A stretch of DNA of 64,000 nt from contig NZ_JBAMME010000199.1 in assembly GCF_039793925.1 (NCBI RefSeq), forward strand, positions 1 through 64,000, given 5' to 3'. The translations under genes and the position numbers were made by a program. Source of the DNA: Thermogutta sp039793925 (lineage in GTDB: Bacteria > Planctomycetota > Planctomycetia > Pirellulales > Thermoguttaceae). Shown piece after piece: positions 1 to 9,833 of the stretch; the stretch's first letter is position 1, and every line of letters begins with the position of its first letter. Under the pieces are notes generated by a model, which worked only from the letters and a program-made list of their open reading frames with translations, did not search any database and had not been told where the DNA came from.

Positions 1-149
1 CAGGCACCATGTTGAAATTGGCAATGATCCCCGCTTTGGCCAACGCCTGGGCCACACCACACTGAGCGAGACCATACCAGTGGAGGGTACGGCAGTAGAA
101 CGAGAGGGGAGATTCTCAGCCCATAATCCCCTCTAAGCGGCTGAAGTTA

Positions 150-2198
150 TCAGAGGTGCCCGGACCACTCTTGACCCATGGCATCGCGGGGATCCTGGAT
201 CGTCACCCTTTCGCCCAAAACGCGGACCAAGTCGGGGAGGTCGTAGACCTCCAGGGCTCCGTGAACCGTGTTGACCAAGCGATTCTTGCTGAACCCCAGT
301 TGGACCACGTTATCCCAGGAAATGAGCGGCCGGACGAGATGGATATGCTGGAAGAGGTCCCGCTCACGCACGGCCGCATGCAGGGCGCTGCTGTTGAGAT
401 ATCCCACCGAAACTAGCTCCAAAGGGACGCCCGCCGGTAACCGCTCCTCTTTAAGCCAGCGGGCCACCACAAGGATGTCTTCCGCCCGCATTCCCACATA
501 AGACTTTCCCAAATGATAGGCGAGATAGAAGTCCTGGCCATCAGGTCCATGATACTCAGGACGAAAATAGGTTTGGCCGGTTCGCTGCGTTTCACCCAAT
601 CCGCGCAAGTCAACAGCCAGGACCAGCTTGCGTTGTTGGACAAGTTCGTCAATGGGCCCTCCTTTTCCCGCATCGGTCGCTTTACCGTCTTCGTGAATAT
701 AAATGACGCCGCTTTTTGGTTGACGGTCTTTAGGTGTGAAAATCAGGGCGGGCAGTTCAATTCCAGGTTCCGGTCGGAAGATAAGCTTTTCCAGGGTGGC
801 GGTTTCCCCATTGACGGTCTGACACACTGTAACATCGGGCCGCGGTAAATCCTCCAGAGGCCGTACCCCGGCAATTTCGGCCACGCGTTCGAGCAATTTT
901 TCTAGCGGTGTTGTTTTCCAGAGGTTTTCTCGGCGGATTTTCAGCTCTTGAGCGTAATCCCGGTTAAGGTCGTACACGGACCGCGCACCGTCCAGGAGCA
1001 TCACTTCACCCTGGGGCGTGCATTGAAGCTCGGCGGCCGTCGGGACATCGAGATCGGCGGGCTCGAAGACGGGCTCATCCCGGCCCAGCAACCAGCGGAG
1101 CATGAAGCGGACCGAGGCCTCCCGCAACTGAACGGTGAAACCGTGCTCGGTGTCCGTCTCGGCGAGATCCATGCGTTCCGGATAGCCTAATCGCCCGTAC
1201 ACGCGCTTCGCCAAGCGGAACGACATCCAGGTATCCTCGATGTTGAAGAAGTCCCGGGTGGCCGCCAGCAGCAGCGTGGGGGCCGGTGCGCGCATGATGC
1301 AATAATCGGCATGGTCCATTCCTAGGGCTAGCTGGCCGTAAATGTTCTGCTCGGCATCTTGGGGGCCATTCTCTCGAATGAGTCGACCATAGAGACTACA
1401 AATATAGCAGCCCGGTGCTGCCGCTTTAATTCGGGGATCCAGTGCCATCAGATAGGAGGTCTGGGTGCCACCGCCACTGATGCCGGAGCAGCCAATTTTT
1501 TGCGGGTCAATATCGGGTCGGGATTGTAAGTAATCGATGGCCCGAATACCGTCCCAGATTTCAAATCGTGCGGTGTTTCGTCCGAGGAGGATCGAGCCGA
1601 CCCCGATCATGTTGTGTCCTGCAGTTCCCCAAAGGGTGAACTTGCCATCGGGATTCCGCCACTGATGGCGTTCGCCTTGGTCAATGGGATCGAAGACCAA
1701 GGCGGCCAGGCCGTTGCTGGCACACAGGGCGGCAAAAGCAGCGTATTCTTTGTAGCCTTTCGATTCATTGGAATGTCCGCAGGGAACCAGCACGGCCGCA
1801 TAGGGTGGCTGATATTTGGCGGGATCGGGCAGAAACAATACGGCCGTCACAAAATGACGCGGTTGGCTTTCAAAAATGATCTTTTCCACCAAGTAGCCTT
1901 TTCTTTGGAGGCGGCCCACCACCTGGGGATTGAGCGGTGTCCGCTCCGGCAGGCCCCCAATTCGTCGCAGGAATTCCCGCTTTAGGAACTCCTGATGTTG
2001 CCGAATTTCTTCCACAGTGGTGCGCTTCTCGTAGGCCTCACGCCACCTTTTTTGTGCCTCGGCGATTTGACCAAGGAGATAGTTGGTCATCATACTTTGG
2101 GGGTCTTTGAGCTGCGAATGGCCAGGTAAAACGGACCACTCGTCAGCCGGGGCTCCCACGGTCACGGACAAAACGATCATCACGAGAGTACTTACCAT
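150..2198 (-). CDS. secreted acetyl-xylan-esterase-like alpha/beta hydrolase
   Basis: A 682-residue protein with a short N-terminal signal peptide (hydrophobic stretch at residues 3-15). The first alpha/beta-hydrolase domain (about 100-370) carries the nucleophile elbow G239-I-S241-G-G243. An Asp (D316 in ATRDFF) and a His (H352 in DTEHGF) follow at the spacing expected of a catalytic triad, and the cap arrangement resembles AXE1/acetyl xylan esterase and dienelactone-hydrolase-type enzymes. The C-terminal third (about 480-650) looks like a second, degenerate hydrolase domain. By family it should deacetylate plant polysaccharide or other acylated carbohydrate outside the cytoplasm; the substrate is inferred. 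The start is supported by GGGAGGTG just upstream. It is followed downstream on the same strand by nothing complete in this window. Confidence 0.75.
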   Translation of the reverse strand: MVSTLVMIVLSVTVGAPADEWSVLPGHSQLKDPQSMMTNYLLGQIAEAQKRWREAYEKRTTVEEIRQHQEFLKREFLRRIGGLPERTPLNPQVVGRLQRKGYLVEKIIFESQPRHFVTAVLFLPDPAKYQPPYAAVLVPCGHSNESKGYKEYAAFAALCASNGLAALVFDPIDQGERHQWRNPDGKFTLWGTAGHNMIGVGSILLGRNTARFEIWDGIRAIDYLQSRPDIDPQKIGCSGISGGGTQTSYLMALDPRIKAAAPGCYICSLYGRLIRENGPQDAEQNIYGQLALGMDHADYCIMRAPAPTLLLAATRDFFNIEDTWMSFRLAKRVYGRLGYPERMDLAETDTEHGFTVQLREASVRFMLRWLLGRDEPVFEPADLDVPTAAELQCTPQGEVMLLDGARSVYDLNRDYAQELKIRRENLWKTTPLEKLLERVAEIAGVRPLEDLPRPDVTVCQTVNGETATLEKLIFRPEPGIELPALIFTPKDRQPKSGVIYIHEDGKATDAGKGGPIDELVQQRKLVLAVDLRGLGETQRTGQTYFRPEYHGPDGQDFYLAYHLGKSYVGMRAEDILVVARWLKEERLPAGVPLELVSVGYLNSSALHAAVRERDLFQHIHLVRPLISWDNVVQLGFSKNRLVNTVHGALEVYDLPDLVRVLGERVTIQDPRDAMGQEWSGHL

Positions 2199-2328
2199 GT
2201 CGCACCTCCCATCCGTTGCCGCTTATCAGCGCCATTGGATCATCGCCAGTGTTTTCCATTCTCTACCAGCAACCGGCTCGTCGGAAGTTCATCCCAGACT
2301 CTATGACTCGCTTTCCCCGGCGATCTGC

Positions 2329-3051
2329 TCATGGAGTTCCATCCAGCGCGAGGGGTTCACGCTTCGAAAGTAACCGCGGGGGAAGCAGGAAGCCAATCAC
2401 CAATCCTGCAATCAATCCGCCCACATGTGCGGCGTTATCGATCATTGGCTCCGTCAGGCCTGTGAGGATCTGGTACACAGCCCATGCCAGGAGTGCCAAC
2501 CCGATGCGTTTATCACGAAGATGGACCTCTCGGCGGTGTCGCCAGAAAAATCCGATCACACATCCGAGAACGCCGAAAACCGCGCCCGAGGCCCCCACCG
2601 ATGGCCCCGGATGCACGAGGAGACTGGCGAAGCCTCCACATAGACCGGTTACCGAGAAAGTGAGGACCGTCTGCCAAGGACCAAAGGCATGCTCACAGGC
2701 CATTCCTACGATGTACAGTGCCGCCATGTTTCCCAAAAGATGTGCAAGATCGACGTGCATAAAAAGGGATGTGATCATGCGCCAGACTTCCCCGGCCAAG
2801 ACTTTTTCCCGAATGATGGCCGTTTTTAGAAAGACGTCCAGCACCTGTTCTGGCTTTTCCGCCGAAAATACGGGGATAAAGAAGCAGAGATTGAGAACAA
2901 TCAATCCCAGGGTCATGGCGGGAGTCCAGCACATTCCCCGCTCAAAGTCGACAAGCGGCGGAGCTGTGGCCGTCGGTTCAGCGAGCATGTCTTCTGTTAT
3001 GACAAGCGGGGTGGGTTCGGGTGTGCGCAGATCAGGATTGTCGTCGGCCAT
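2329..3051 (-). CDS. rhomboid family intramembrane serine protease
   Basis: A 240-residue polytopic membrane protein with about six hydrophobic helices after a 40-residue cytoplasmic N-terminus. Rhomboid signatures are present: HLLGN (H104, N108) in TM2, the nucleophile in GASGAVFG (S155) and the catalytic His in AAHVGG (H209). Together these give the complete Ser-His dyad, so an active intramembrane protease is expected. The substrate cannot be told from sequence. The gene starts 16 bases after the stop of the zinc-ribbon membrane protein gene at 3068-3949, so the two are probably co-transcribed. Confidence 0.9.
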   Translation of the reverse strand: MADDNPDLRTPEPTPLVITEDMLAEPTATAPPLVDFERGMCWTPAMTLGLIVLNLCFFIPVFSAEKPEQVLDVFLKTAIIREKVLAGEVWRMITSLFMHVDLAHLLGNMAALYIVGMACEHAFGPWQTVLTFSVTGLCGGFASLLVHPGPSVGASGAVFGVLGCVIGFFWRHRREVHLRDKRIGLALLAWAVYQILTGLTEPMIDNAAHVGGLIAGLVIGFLLPPRLLSKREPLALDGTP

Positions 3052-3067
3052 GGCCTCTGTACCTTCA

Positions 3068-3949
3068 TCAGCGACGTTCGCCGGTATCGAGCATGACCCC
3101 CAGCGCGAGCGCTACGCGGCGATCAAGGAAGCCGTCGCGGTCCGCTCGCAGGTCCAGGACATATCGATCGAAGAGCGTCCACTTGCGATTGAATTCGCCA
3201 ATAACCTCGTCTGTGTCCGGATGACAGATGATGAAGTTCGTGCGGAGGATTCCGAAGAGGGGCCCGATCAAACGACGCAACAGGGAAAGGATAAGCGAGT
3301 CTTCTTTGGCCACACACCAGATGGTACCATCGGGGCGAAAACACGTCCATTTGCGGCGAAAGACGTTGGTGAACAGGTTTTTTCGCAGCCGGGCGAGGAT
3401 ATTGCCGGCCGGATCGCGCACGGTGTAAGTCGCGACGATCGGCATGAACTTTCGGTCCTGGAGGATTTCGAGCAATTTCTCTACCCGCGAGTCGTCACGC
3501 CAAAACATCACGTGTCTTTTGGGCAGGATGGCGATAAAGATCACGATGGCGAGCACTGCTCCCACAAGAGTGCCCACGGCGAGCAACCATTCCTCGTCGA
3601 GCACGTACCCGAGGTACCCAGATAGTCCCATTGTCAAAGCAAGCACGAGAAAGCTGCCGAAAATCGCCAGAATGCCCCTCCCGAGATAAACTCGCCGCTC
3701 CACGAACATAATGGGATTGTTGTCTTCATCGCAGATCGAGTACTTTTCCGAAACGGCTACGACGTGCTGCCGCAACAGGTAAAGATCTCGGTCAAAGGGA
3801 GGTTCCCCCCGTTGTAAAGGGATTTCCTCCTGCTGTGGTGAAGGTACCAACAGATTTTGCCCACATCGCGGACACTGCACGAGCTTACCCGCGTACTCGT
3901 CTTTAAGGTTATACTCGCTTCCACAGGTGCAGCGGACAAGCACAGGCAC
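3068..3949 (-). CDS. zinc-ribbon-containing membrane protein of unknown function
   Basis: A 293-residue protein beginning with GTG behind a good AAGGAG site at 6 bases. Residues 7-35 form a zinc ribbon of the CxCGxxY..CPxCG type (C8, C10, then CPRCG near residue 27), as found in MJ0042-like N-terminal fingers. Two hydrophobic helices follow at about 95-150 (ILAIFGSFLVLALTMGLSGY and a second one). The remaining 140 residues resemble a scramblase/LURP-like beta-rich domain (repeated phrases such as DRKFMPIVATYTVRDPAGNI), but that resemblance is only impressionistic. It precedes the rhomboid protease gene by 16 bases. The function is unknown. Confidence 0.7.
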   Translation of the reverse strand: MPVLVRCTCGSEYNLKDEYAGKLVQCPRCGQNLLVPSPQQEEIPLQRGEPPFDRDLYLLRQHVVAVSEKYSICDEDNNPIMFVERRVYLGRGILAIFGSFLVLALTMGLSGYLGYVLDEEWLLAVGTLVGAVLAIVIFIAILPKRHVMFWRDDSRVEKLLEILQDRKFMPIVATYTVRDPAGNILARLRKNLFTNVFRRKWTCFRPDGTIWCVAKEDSLILSLLRRLIGPLFGILRTNFIICHPDTDEVIGEFNRKWTLFDRYVLDLRADRDGFLDRRVALALGVMLDTGERR

Positions 3950-4288
3950 GGGAAACTCCTTTCTGATTTGTGGTTGACGAGCAAGATTCTTCCAGCCAAT
4001 CCGGTCTTAATTATGCGTTTGTCAGCAGCGAAGGAAAAGTCATTCGAACGCATTTCCGCCCTTGCCATTCGTTGGAGGCATGTGACTCAATCAAATTGGG
4101 TACGATCGCGCGAAACTGCACTCTATGGGCAGAGGAGAGAATCAGCCGGCCATGGTTGGATTGCACGTAGTAGAGTGCCAGGGTCTTAATCAACCGTCAA
4201 TTATGGCCGATGCTGGTTGGGGCATCTTAAGCGAACAACCATGGATGGTCGCTGAGTCGTGCCGCGGCTTTCTTGTTCGTCCTTTACA
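3950..4288. other. intergenic, no gene seen
   Basis: This lies between the GTG start of the zinc-ribbon protein gene and the stop of the glycosidase gene. Short open frames here have no family resemblance. The part near 3955-3965 holds the ribosome binding site of the zinc-ribbon gene. I see no RNA gene or repeat. Confidence 0.5.
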
Positions 4289-6496
4289 TTACGGCCGAAA
4301 AGGGACGTCCCCCTGTCGGCGAGCGGGGGCAGCTTCGCGGAGGGCGCCTGGCCTCCATTGTTGAGCGATCTGGATGTCTTGCTCGACGTAGGCCGTTACT
4401 TCATTAAGGTCCACATAGCCGATACGGTTGAGGAGTTGCGGCTTATATTGGCTGCGCGTTATCTCGGCGTATCGCTGCCAGTTGGTGAGTGCGTTTTGGA
4501 GGTGTGCCACAGCAGCCTGCTGATGCTCGGCCTTGCCGTCGCGATCAAATTCTGCCAGCTTTACCGCGCCGCGAATCTTTTCGGCATAGTACTTTCCAAG
4601 ATAGGCCATAGCTTCCAGATCACCGAGCGTCCGTTGGAGTTCCCGGCCGGTGATGTTGGGCGATTTCAAGTCGGCCAGTAACGTCAACGTTTTCTGGGCA
4701 TTGCTTTCCAAGTCGCTGGCGATTTCCAAAGGTCCGACCGCAACCTTTTCGGGGTGGTCCTTATGATTGAGCCATTCCCGAATGTTCAGCACACCACTGC
4801 CGGGCATTGTTTCCCCCAGGATGAAGTCTTTCACGGTGTAGAAGCCACGAGGAGCCGGGTACCGCATGCAGGCTTCCGGAAACCATCGCAGGTCGATATC
4901 CCCCCAGAAGAACCGAGTGATTAGGGGGAACACGCGGGAAGCCGCCGCCCAGGCCGTGAACAGCTTTTCAGAGGGTACCTCGGGGAATTTGGCCGCCAGA
5001 ATTTTGCGAAAGTGATCGTTCGAGATCTGCGGGTCGTAGCTGAGGCGTCCCCAAAGGAGGAAACTGTACCACTGCTTTTTCATGACCAGTTGCCGGGGTA
5101 CTTCGCCATCGATATCGATGGCTTCTCGACCCCAGCAATATCCGTCGGGACCCATATAGAATCCTGCCAGGCGATTAGAACCCGGCATATTGAGTATATA
5201 TTCGCGGGCATAATCGGGATCACCCCAACGAAAACTATAGATGTCATCATTACGGACCGTCAGCCAGGTCTTCATTCCAGGGGGCATATGTTGGAGTGCG
5301 GTTTTAATAAATGGTGGATCAGGAATAGAATACATATGGGCAATTGAGTATTTAAAACTGAATTCCAGAATATCCCGAGCCTCGTGAAATTCCTTGAGGA
5401 TTTCGCTGAGGTTGGTCATGTGGAAGCGATGGATCAGGCGAAAAGGTCGCCCGGGCTGATCAGCCAGGGCATCGCGGATTCCTTCACCGTAGGTTTGCCA
5501 CAACCACTGTTCTTTGGTTAAACGCTTGTCGTCCCGACCCATGTTTTCCCCGGCGGTGATACCTATGCCCGCCAAAAGCGGATAGGTACGAACCAACTCT
5601 CGCACACTGGCTCGGAAATACTGGATGGTCACAGGATTATCACGGTCAGCCGTGATGCCATATTTGCCGTCCGTCCCCCAGACGAAAATATTCCAGGTGA
5701 ACCAGTACACTTCGATGCCCCGGTCATGCGCATACTCCATCACATGCCGCCAGAAAGCAATTTTCTCATCAATCGTCATTCGTCGAACAATCTCCACGTC
5801 GCGCAGCATCTCGGGCCGAACCATATCACTTCCCGAGTGTGAAAACGTATCATCCAGGCGAAGACGAGTCCGCCACACGTCATTCAGTGCCACATCAGGA
5901 AACTCCGGGACGCGAACAATCGATGGAAAAGGGTGCAGATTCCAGAGTGTGAGCACGTTGTATCGATGGCGGGCCATTTCGTCGAGAAACTCGTGCCAGA
6001 AGGCGGTGCTCCAGACCTCGGGAATGTTGGCCTGAAAACTGTCCCCATTGTCGGAATAGCTGGGCGTTCGGACATCGAGAGGGATATTGAATTTGATGCC
6101 CCGACGTTCAATGTAAGGCCGACGCTCACCTTCGGCCAGTTCGCCCAAGGCATTGATTCGAATGGCCTCGGCTATGTCGAGACCACCGTACATTGCCCCT
6201 GGCGGATCTCCACCGGTAACCCGAAAACCAGCAGGACTTTCGATCCGTTCAATTTTATAGGCCTGGCGAGGCAGTGACTTTTCGTCAATGCGAAATTCAA
6301 CAACGAGCCGCGGATGCGGAGTCTCTGTCACTAGCGTCGCTTGGAAGATTTCATCAATTGCAAACGCAATTTGAGGGACCCGAATGTCGCCGCGAAACTC
6401 AATACTGCCCGGCCCAGCCGCACAGGTCCGATGAGCATAGCACACCCAGGTCAGAAAATAGGCAAGCAAGGGCGTTAAGATCGGTTGTCGCACCAT
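4289..6496 (-). CDS. secreted glycoside hydrolase, GH67/GH20-like architecture
   Basis: A 735-residue secreted protein. The start at 6496 is chosen because GGGGAGG lies 8 bases upstream and the protein then opens directly with a signal peptide (about residues 3-26); longer frames to 6568 lack this logic. Residues 30-140 look like the alpha/beta N-terminal domain that precedes the barrel in alpha-glucuronidases and hexosaminidases. The barrel begins at the RRGIKFNIPLD phrase, typical of RGI(M/K) first beta strands, and continues through HRYNVLTLWNLHPFPS and YWFTWNIFVW. It is probably an extracytoplasmic exo-glycosidase on uronic-acid-containing polysaccharide. The GH family assignment is an inference, and catalytic acids are not assigned. 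Esterase and amylase genes are nearby. Confidence 0.6.
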   Translation of the reverse strand: MVRQPILTPLLAYFLTWVCYAHRTCAAGPGSIEFRGDIRVPQIAFAIDEIFQATLVTETPHPRLVVEFRIDEKSLPRQAYKIERIESPAGFRVTGGDPPGAMYGGLDIAEAIRINALGELAEGERRPYIERRGIKFNIPLDVRTPSYSDNGDSFQANIPEVWSTAFWHEFLDEMARHRYNVLTLWNLHPFPSIVRVPEFPDVALNDVWRTRLRLDDTFSHSGSDMVRPEMLRDVEIVRRMTIDEKIAFWRHVMEYAHDRGIEVYWFTWNIFVWGTDGKYGITADRDNPVTIQYFRASVRELVRTYPLLAGIGITAGENMGRDDKRLTKEQWLWQTYGEGIRDALADQPGRPFRLIHRFHMTNLSEILKEFHEARDILEFSFKYSIAHMYSIPDPPFIKTALQHMPPGMKTWLTVRNDDIYSFRWGDPDYAREYILNMPGSNRLAGFYMGPDGYCWGREAIDIDGEVPRQLVMKKQWYSFLLWGRLSYDPQISNDHFRKILAAKFPEVPSEKLFTAWAAASRVFPLITRFFWGDIDLRWFPEACMRYPAPRGFYTVKDFILGETMPGSGVLNIREWLNHKDHPEKVAVGPLEIASDLESNAQKTLTLLADLKSPNITGRELQRTLGDLEAMAYLGKYYAEKIRGAVKLAEFDRDGKAEHQQAAVAHLQNALTNWQRYAEITRSQYKPQLLNRIGYVDLNEVTAYVEQDIQIAQQWRPGALREAAPARRQGDVPFRP

Positions 6497-6603
6497 AAGT
6501 TGGGCCTCCCCTCGTCTGACGAGCCATTTCGCAGCTTGCCGAAGCGACGAATGCCTTTGGCAAGCCAAATGTGTACCGTCGCTTACCGGTTCACATTTTA
6601 TTT

Positions 6604-6953
6604 TTATGCTATTGCGATATGCTGTTGCAACTCTTTGCGAATAAAAGCCGGACGGTTGGTGGTGATCGAGCCCACACCCAGGTCACGAAACCGTCTGGAA
6701 AGATCGCCATCATCGATCGTCCAAACGTGAAACTTGTAGCTTTGACGGCGAAGCCGGTCGACGAACTCCTGGTTCACAGCCTGCGGGTTCCCTTCCGTAT
6801 CTAGTCCATGGGGCTTGATCCGTGAGAGGATTTCAAACACTTCGTCAACGATGGGAGTCCAGCGGCTGGTGACCTAGTCCTGCTTGTGTGACACCAACCA
6901 GTGAGCTTTCAGCTCGGGTAGTCATCTGCGAACCTCAGCAACAGTATTTTGGT
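6604..6953 (-). pseudogene. glycerophosphodiester phosphodiesterase, C-terminal remnant
   Basis: The minus-strand frame ending at 6604 gives a convincing GDPD C-terminus: HVWTIDDGDLSRRFRDLGV followed by GSITTNRPAF, the signature closing strand of the TIM barrel. Upstream the reading continues as ELKAHWLVSHKQD, a stop (TAG), then VTSRWTPIVDEV. The homology therefore runs through an in-frame stop, with another stop just before LPELKAHW. The first two thirds of the gene are absent, and the homology fades near 6950, beyond which transposase-like relics lie. It is a decayed gene, not a short real one. Confidence 0.7.
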
Positions 6954-7185
6954 CGAATTTCTCTCGCATAGACTGAAGCGTTGGCTTTGGAAAGATGCTG
7001 TCTGCTGCGTCCATGAGTGGCGGAAAGCTCGCGGCAAAACCCTGAAAAGGCCGGACTCGGCTTCTTCGTCAATCCCATCAAGGCACAACCACGAGTATGC
7101 GAAGACGGTGGTTCCGGAGAGCGACAAGACGGGGTTTATGGGCTACGCGGGTGACCCGTGGGTCGTTGAATTCACCACCACATGA

Positions 7186-7425
7186 GACGGCGTGGCGATA
7201 TTTGACCCCCGTCGCAGCAGCAAGCCTCCTACAAGCAACAGCGGCTGGAGTGCGTTGCGACTGATTCCACTGAGCCACTCCCAATCGGCAAACCTGGCTC
7301 GTGATGCTGGGCCCAGTCGATTCGCCCTGCGTTGTTGCCGGGTTGCGCCCGCGTCTCCGCAACGCCCTCTCCATCGTGCCGAGCGAGCCCGCATCTGCGG
7401 GGAATTCTCGACACTGCGCGAATGA
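7186..7425 (-). pseudogene. possible transposase remnant
   Basis: The frame at 7229-7414 contains GLPIGSGSVES, a phrase very like the (L)PIGSG-VE motif near the C-terminus of ISKra4/ISLre2-type and related transposases. It is preceded by NNAGRIDWAQHHEP, which fits the usual spacing. The rest of the frame has no recognisable continuation, and no terminal inverted repeats were found. It sits where the GDPD gene loses its N-terminal part, so an old insertion probably destroyed that gene. Confidence 0.35.
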
Positions 7426-8871
7426 CTACATTTGCCGTTTGCCTACGAAGTAGCCGAAGGCCTCAAGATTCAGGTTGAGGCCGTCGCGGGTGGCCTGGGC
7501 CACGCGTCTAGAATTCAACAGGTCTTCAAATTGTTCACCTGCCTGGGATGGTAACTTCACTTGCACCTCTACCGGCCGATTGGAAAGGTTGACGATTGAC
7601 ACAATCTCCGAGTTGGGCAACCGACGGATAAAGGATATCACATGATCGGGTTGGTCATTTTCGAGCCACAGGGTTTGGCCCCGGGTCAGGGCGGGTTCTC
7701 GGCGACGCAGTTGACACAGTTTTTTCACTAGGGTCAACCGGCTGGCCGACTTCGGCAAACCGGCTGCCTCCCACCGGATTGGCCACCGGCCGTAGATGCT
7801 TTGCGGGGTGGTGTCACCGATTTCCTGGCCGTTATACAGAAACGGTACCCCGTCGATCGTAAAATTGAGCACCAGGAGGGCAGCAGCTCCTGCCTGGCCG
7901 CACAGAACTTCCGCATGTTCCTGGTCGTTGACCAGATCATGATTGGCACTGAAACGAATGAAGCGGGCACCGGCGGGCCATCGGGCGACAACCGTCTCCC
8001 AATGCTTACGGATCTCCGAAGCCGATTGGCCGCGCCCTGCAACAGCCCGCACCAGCCGCGACCAGGTAAACTCATAATTGATGTCAAAAGCATGGATTTG
8101 GTCTGCCGGCCTGTTTTCTCCCTCGGCTAAAACCACCAAATCGGGCTTGATATTCGCCAGTCGCGTTCGGGCCCCTTCCCAAAAGTCCAGGGGCACGCGG
8201 TCGGAGGCATCACACCGAAAGCCATCCACTTCGAACTTTCGCACATAGTAGTCCATATTGGCCCAGAGGTACTCCCGCAACTTCTGGCTTTGGAAGTTAA
8301 GAAGTGGGAAATTCCACGGTCCGAGAACAGGCCTGCCGGAGCGGTCTCGTTGGATAAACTCCAGCTCGTCCATCAATACACAATTTGGTCCACAATGATA
8401 AAAGACAACATCCATGAGCACCCGGAGACCAAGCCGATGCGCCTCCCGAACAAATGTGCGCAAATCCTCCTCGGTCCCGTATTCGGGATCAATCTGGTAG
8501 TAGTCTTTAATTCGATAAGGATTTCGCGGATTGTTCAGCCCAGAACCTCTCTGGCGGGGACTCCAAAACTCCGTTCGCAGATCGTCATCGGCCAATTGCA
8601 CTGGCGGCAGATAGACAATCGTTGCGCCTATATCCCGGATCCAGGACAACCGCTCGGTAGCGGCCTTCAAAGTCCCTTCCGCAGTAAAGGAACGGAGCCA
8701 AATCTGATAGATGATTCCTTCTGTCAGCCACAGAGGTGCCGGCCGAGCCGACCGATGGGCTATTGATGTCTGCTCCCGCTCTGCCTCCCACGCAACCGTC
8801 AATCCCGTCTCCAATATGATCGCCACCCACACGACGAAGGACAGGGTTTTTGGGATGAGCAGTCGTCTCAT
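7426..8871 (-). CDS. secreted alpha-amylase family (GH13) glycosidase
   Basis: A 481-residue protein with an N-terminal hydrophobic signal (residues 5-28). GH13 conserved regions appear in order: region I as DVVFYHC (residues 154-160, with the usual Asn replaced by Tyr), region II as GFRCDASD with the nucleophile D221, region III as LAEGEN with the acid/base E250, and region IV as FSANHD with D312. All three catalytic acids are present, so it should be active on alpha-glucans or related oligosaccharides outside the cytoplasm. A C-terminal beta domain (about 400-480) closes the protein. AAAGGA 9 bases ahead of the ATG supports the start. Confidence 0.85.
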   Translation of the reverse strand: MRRLLIPKTLSFVVWVAIILETGLTVAWEAEREQTSIAHRSARPAPLWLTEGIIYQIWLRSFTAEGTLKAATERLSWIRDIGATIVYLPPVQLADDDLRTEFWSPRQRGSGLNNPRNPYRIKDYYQIDPEYGTEEDLRTFVREAHRLGLRVLMDVVFYHCGPNCVLMDELEFIQRDRSGRPVLGPWNFPLLNFQSQKLREYLWANMDYYVRKFEVDGFRCDASDRVPLDFWEGARTRLANIKPDLVVLAEGENRPADQIHAFDINYEFTWSRLVRAVAGRGQSASEIRKHWETVVARWPAGARFIRFSANHDLVNDQEHAEVLCGQAGAAALLVLNFTIDGVPFLYNGQEIGDTTPQSIYGRWPIRWEAAGLPKSASRLTLVKKLCQLRRREPALTRGQTLWLENDQPDHVISFIRRLPNSEIVSIVNLSNRPVEVQVKLPSQAGEQFEDLLNSRRVAQATRDGLNLNLEAFGYFVGKRQM

Positions 8872-9760
8872 CAGTGCAATTCCTTTCCTTCGGATTTGAT
8901 TCCAGTTCGATATGCCGTCACCGTTGCTGAGTAGAGTCCGAAGAGAGCTCTTCGCTCATTCGTCACAGCGGCCGAATACAGACCACCACGGAGTTCCAAC
9001 AAAATCGTATGACGTCGTTTCAGTAAATCGTTGCATAACCGATGAATAGCGGAGCAACGCCAATGTTCAGTGGCCTGTCGGAATGAGTTTACCAGGAGAC
9101 GACGCGAGGGCAACTCTTCATTCCAGGGAAACTCCCACGAGCCGCCGGAATCTTTTGGGATTACTACCATTTTTCTGTGACGACAGGTCGTTGGCGGTCT
9201 GGTGCTCTCGTCCCGAGAGAGGTTGCCAGTTTGCACATCTGTCCTGCAAGTACGACGATGTGATTGCGCCTCAAGCTCAACCCAGCGTGTTGCTGTATCC
9301 CTTCAGTTTGGATCGCGTGGCGTGTCGATCCACCAAAATGTCAAGCACCATCACGCAGGAGAGCGACTTTAAACGGTACGCTGGATCTCGACGGCCTCGA
9401 GGACGCTACACCGCTAAGAAGTGACTATCGTCCGGTCGCAGGCCGGGCGTCCAGTCCCAGCCGAAGCTTTCGGCTGCCACGCGTCAGAGCTGTGCCATAA
9501 AGCGAGCGTCAGATCGGCTCCTATCGTTCGAACGCGGTGCTCGCATGGTGGCACATCGGACATGCGCGATTTCTGAAAAACTGCCAAAACCTGACCACGA
9601 GGCGAAGATAAATGCTTAACTTGACGAGAGCGTTTCGAGAAAGAGCCAACGAGCCGGGTTTGCGCACGAGCACATGCCTGCAGCCAACTTTGAGCGCCGC
9701 GACGCCACTCGCGGCGCGCCGACCCGCGGACATCGAACTTGACGTGATTAAATGACCAAT
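8872..9760. other. long intergenic region, no gene recognised
   Basis: Nearly 890 bases between the amylase start and tRNA-Glu. Several open frames exist on both strands, but none shows a family motif or a credible start with ribosome binding site. The stretch near 9330-9500 is open in two frames and may be decayed coding sequence; I cannot identify a parent gene. Confidence 0.45.
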
Positions 9761-9833
9761 TACCCCCTACGGGAGTCGAACCCGTGTTTTCGGACTGAGA
9801 ATCCGACGTCCTGGGCCACTAGACGAAGGGGGC
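9761..9833 (-). tRNA. tRNA-Glu (anticodon CUC)
   Basis: The reverse strand folds as a 73-base cloverleaf. The acceptor GCCCCCT pairs with AGGGGGT (the first pair is G-U) and the discriminator is A. The anticodon stem TCGGA/TCCGA encloses the loop TTCTCAG, giving anticodon CTC. The T arm contains GGTTCGA. CCA is not encoded. Confidence 0.93.

Noticed and set aside
1..115. minus-strand frame reading LHWYGLAQCGVAQALAKAGI and onward to the window edge
   Set aside because: It looks protein-like and may be a fragment of a PLP or similar enzyme, but a stop at 116-118 and lack of a start leave it unsupported; too short to name.
2216..3625. 469-residue plus-strand frame across the rhomboid and zinc-ribbon genes
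   Set aside because: It crosses two well-supported genes on the other strand and is low in hydrophobic order; no motif.
8871..9236. 121-residue frame ending at the amylase start
   Set aside because: It overlaps the amylase start codon neatly but has no ribosome binding site, motif or plausible composition.
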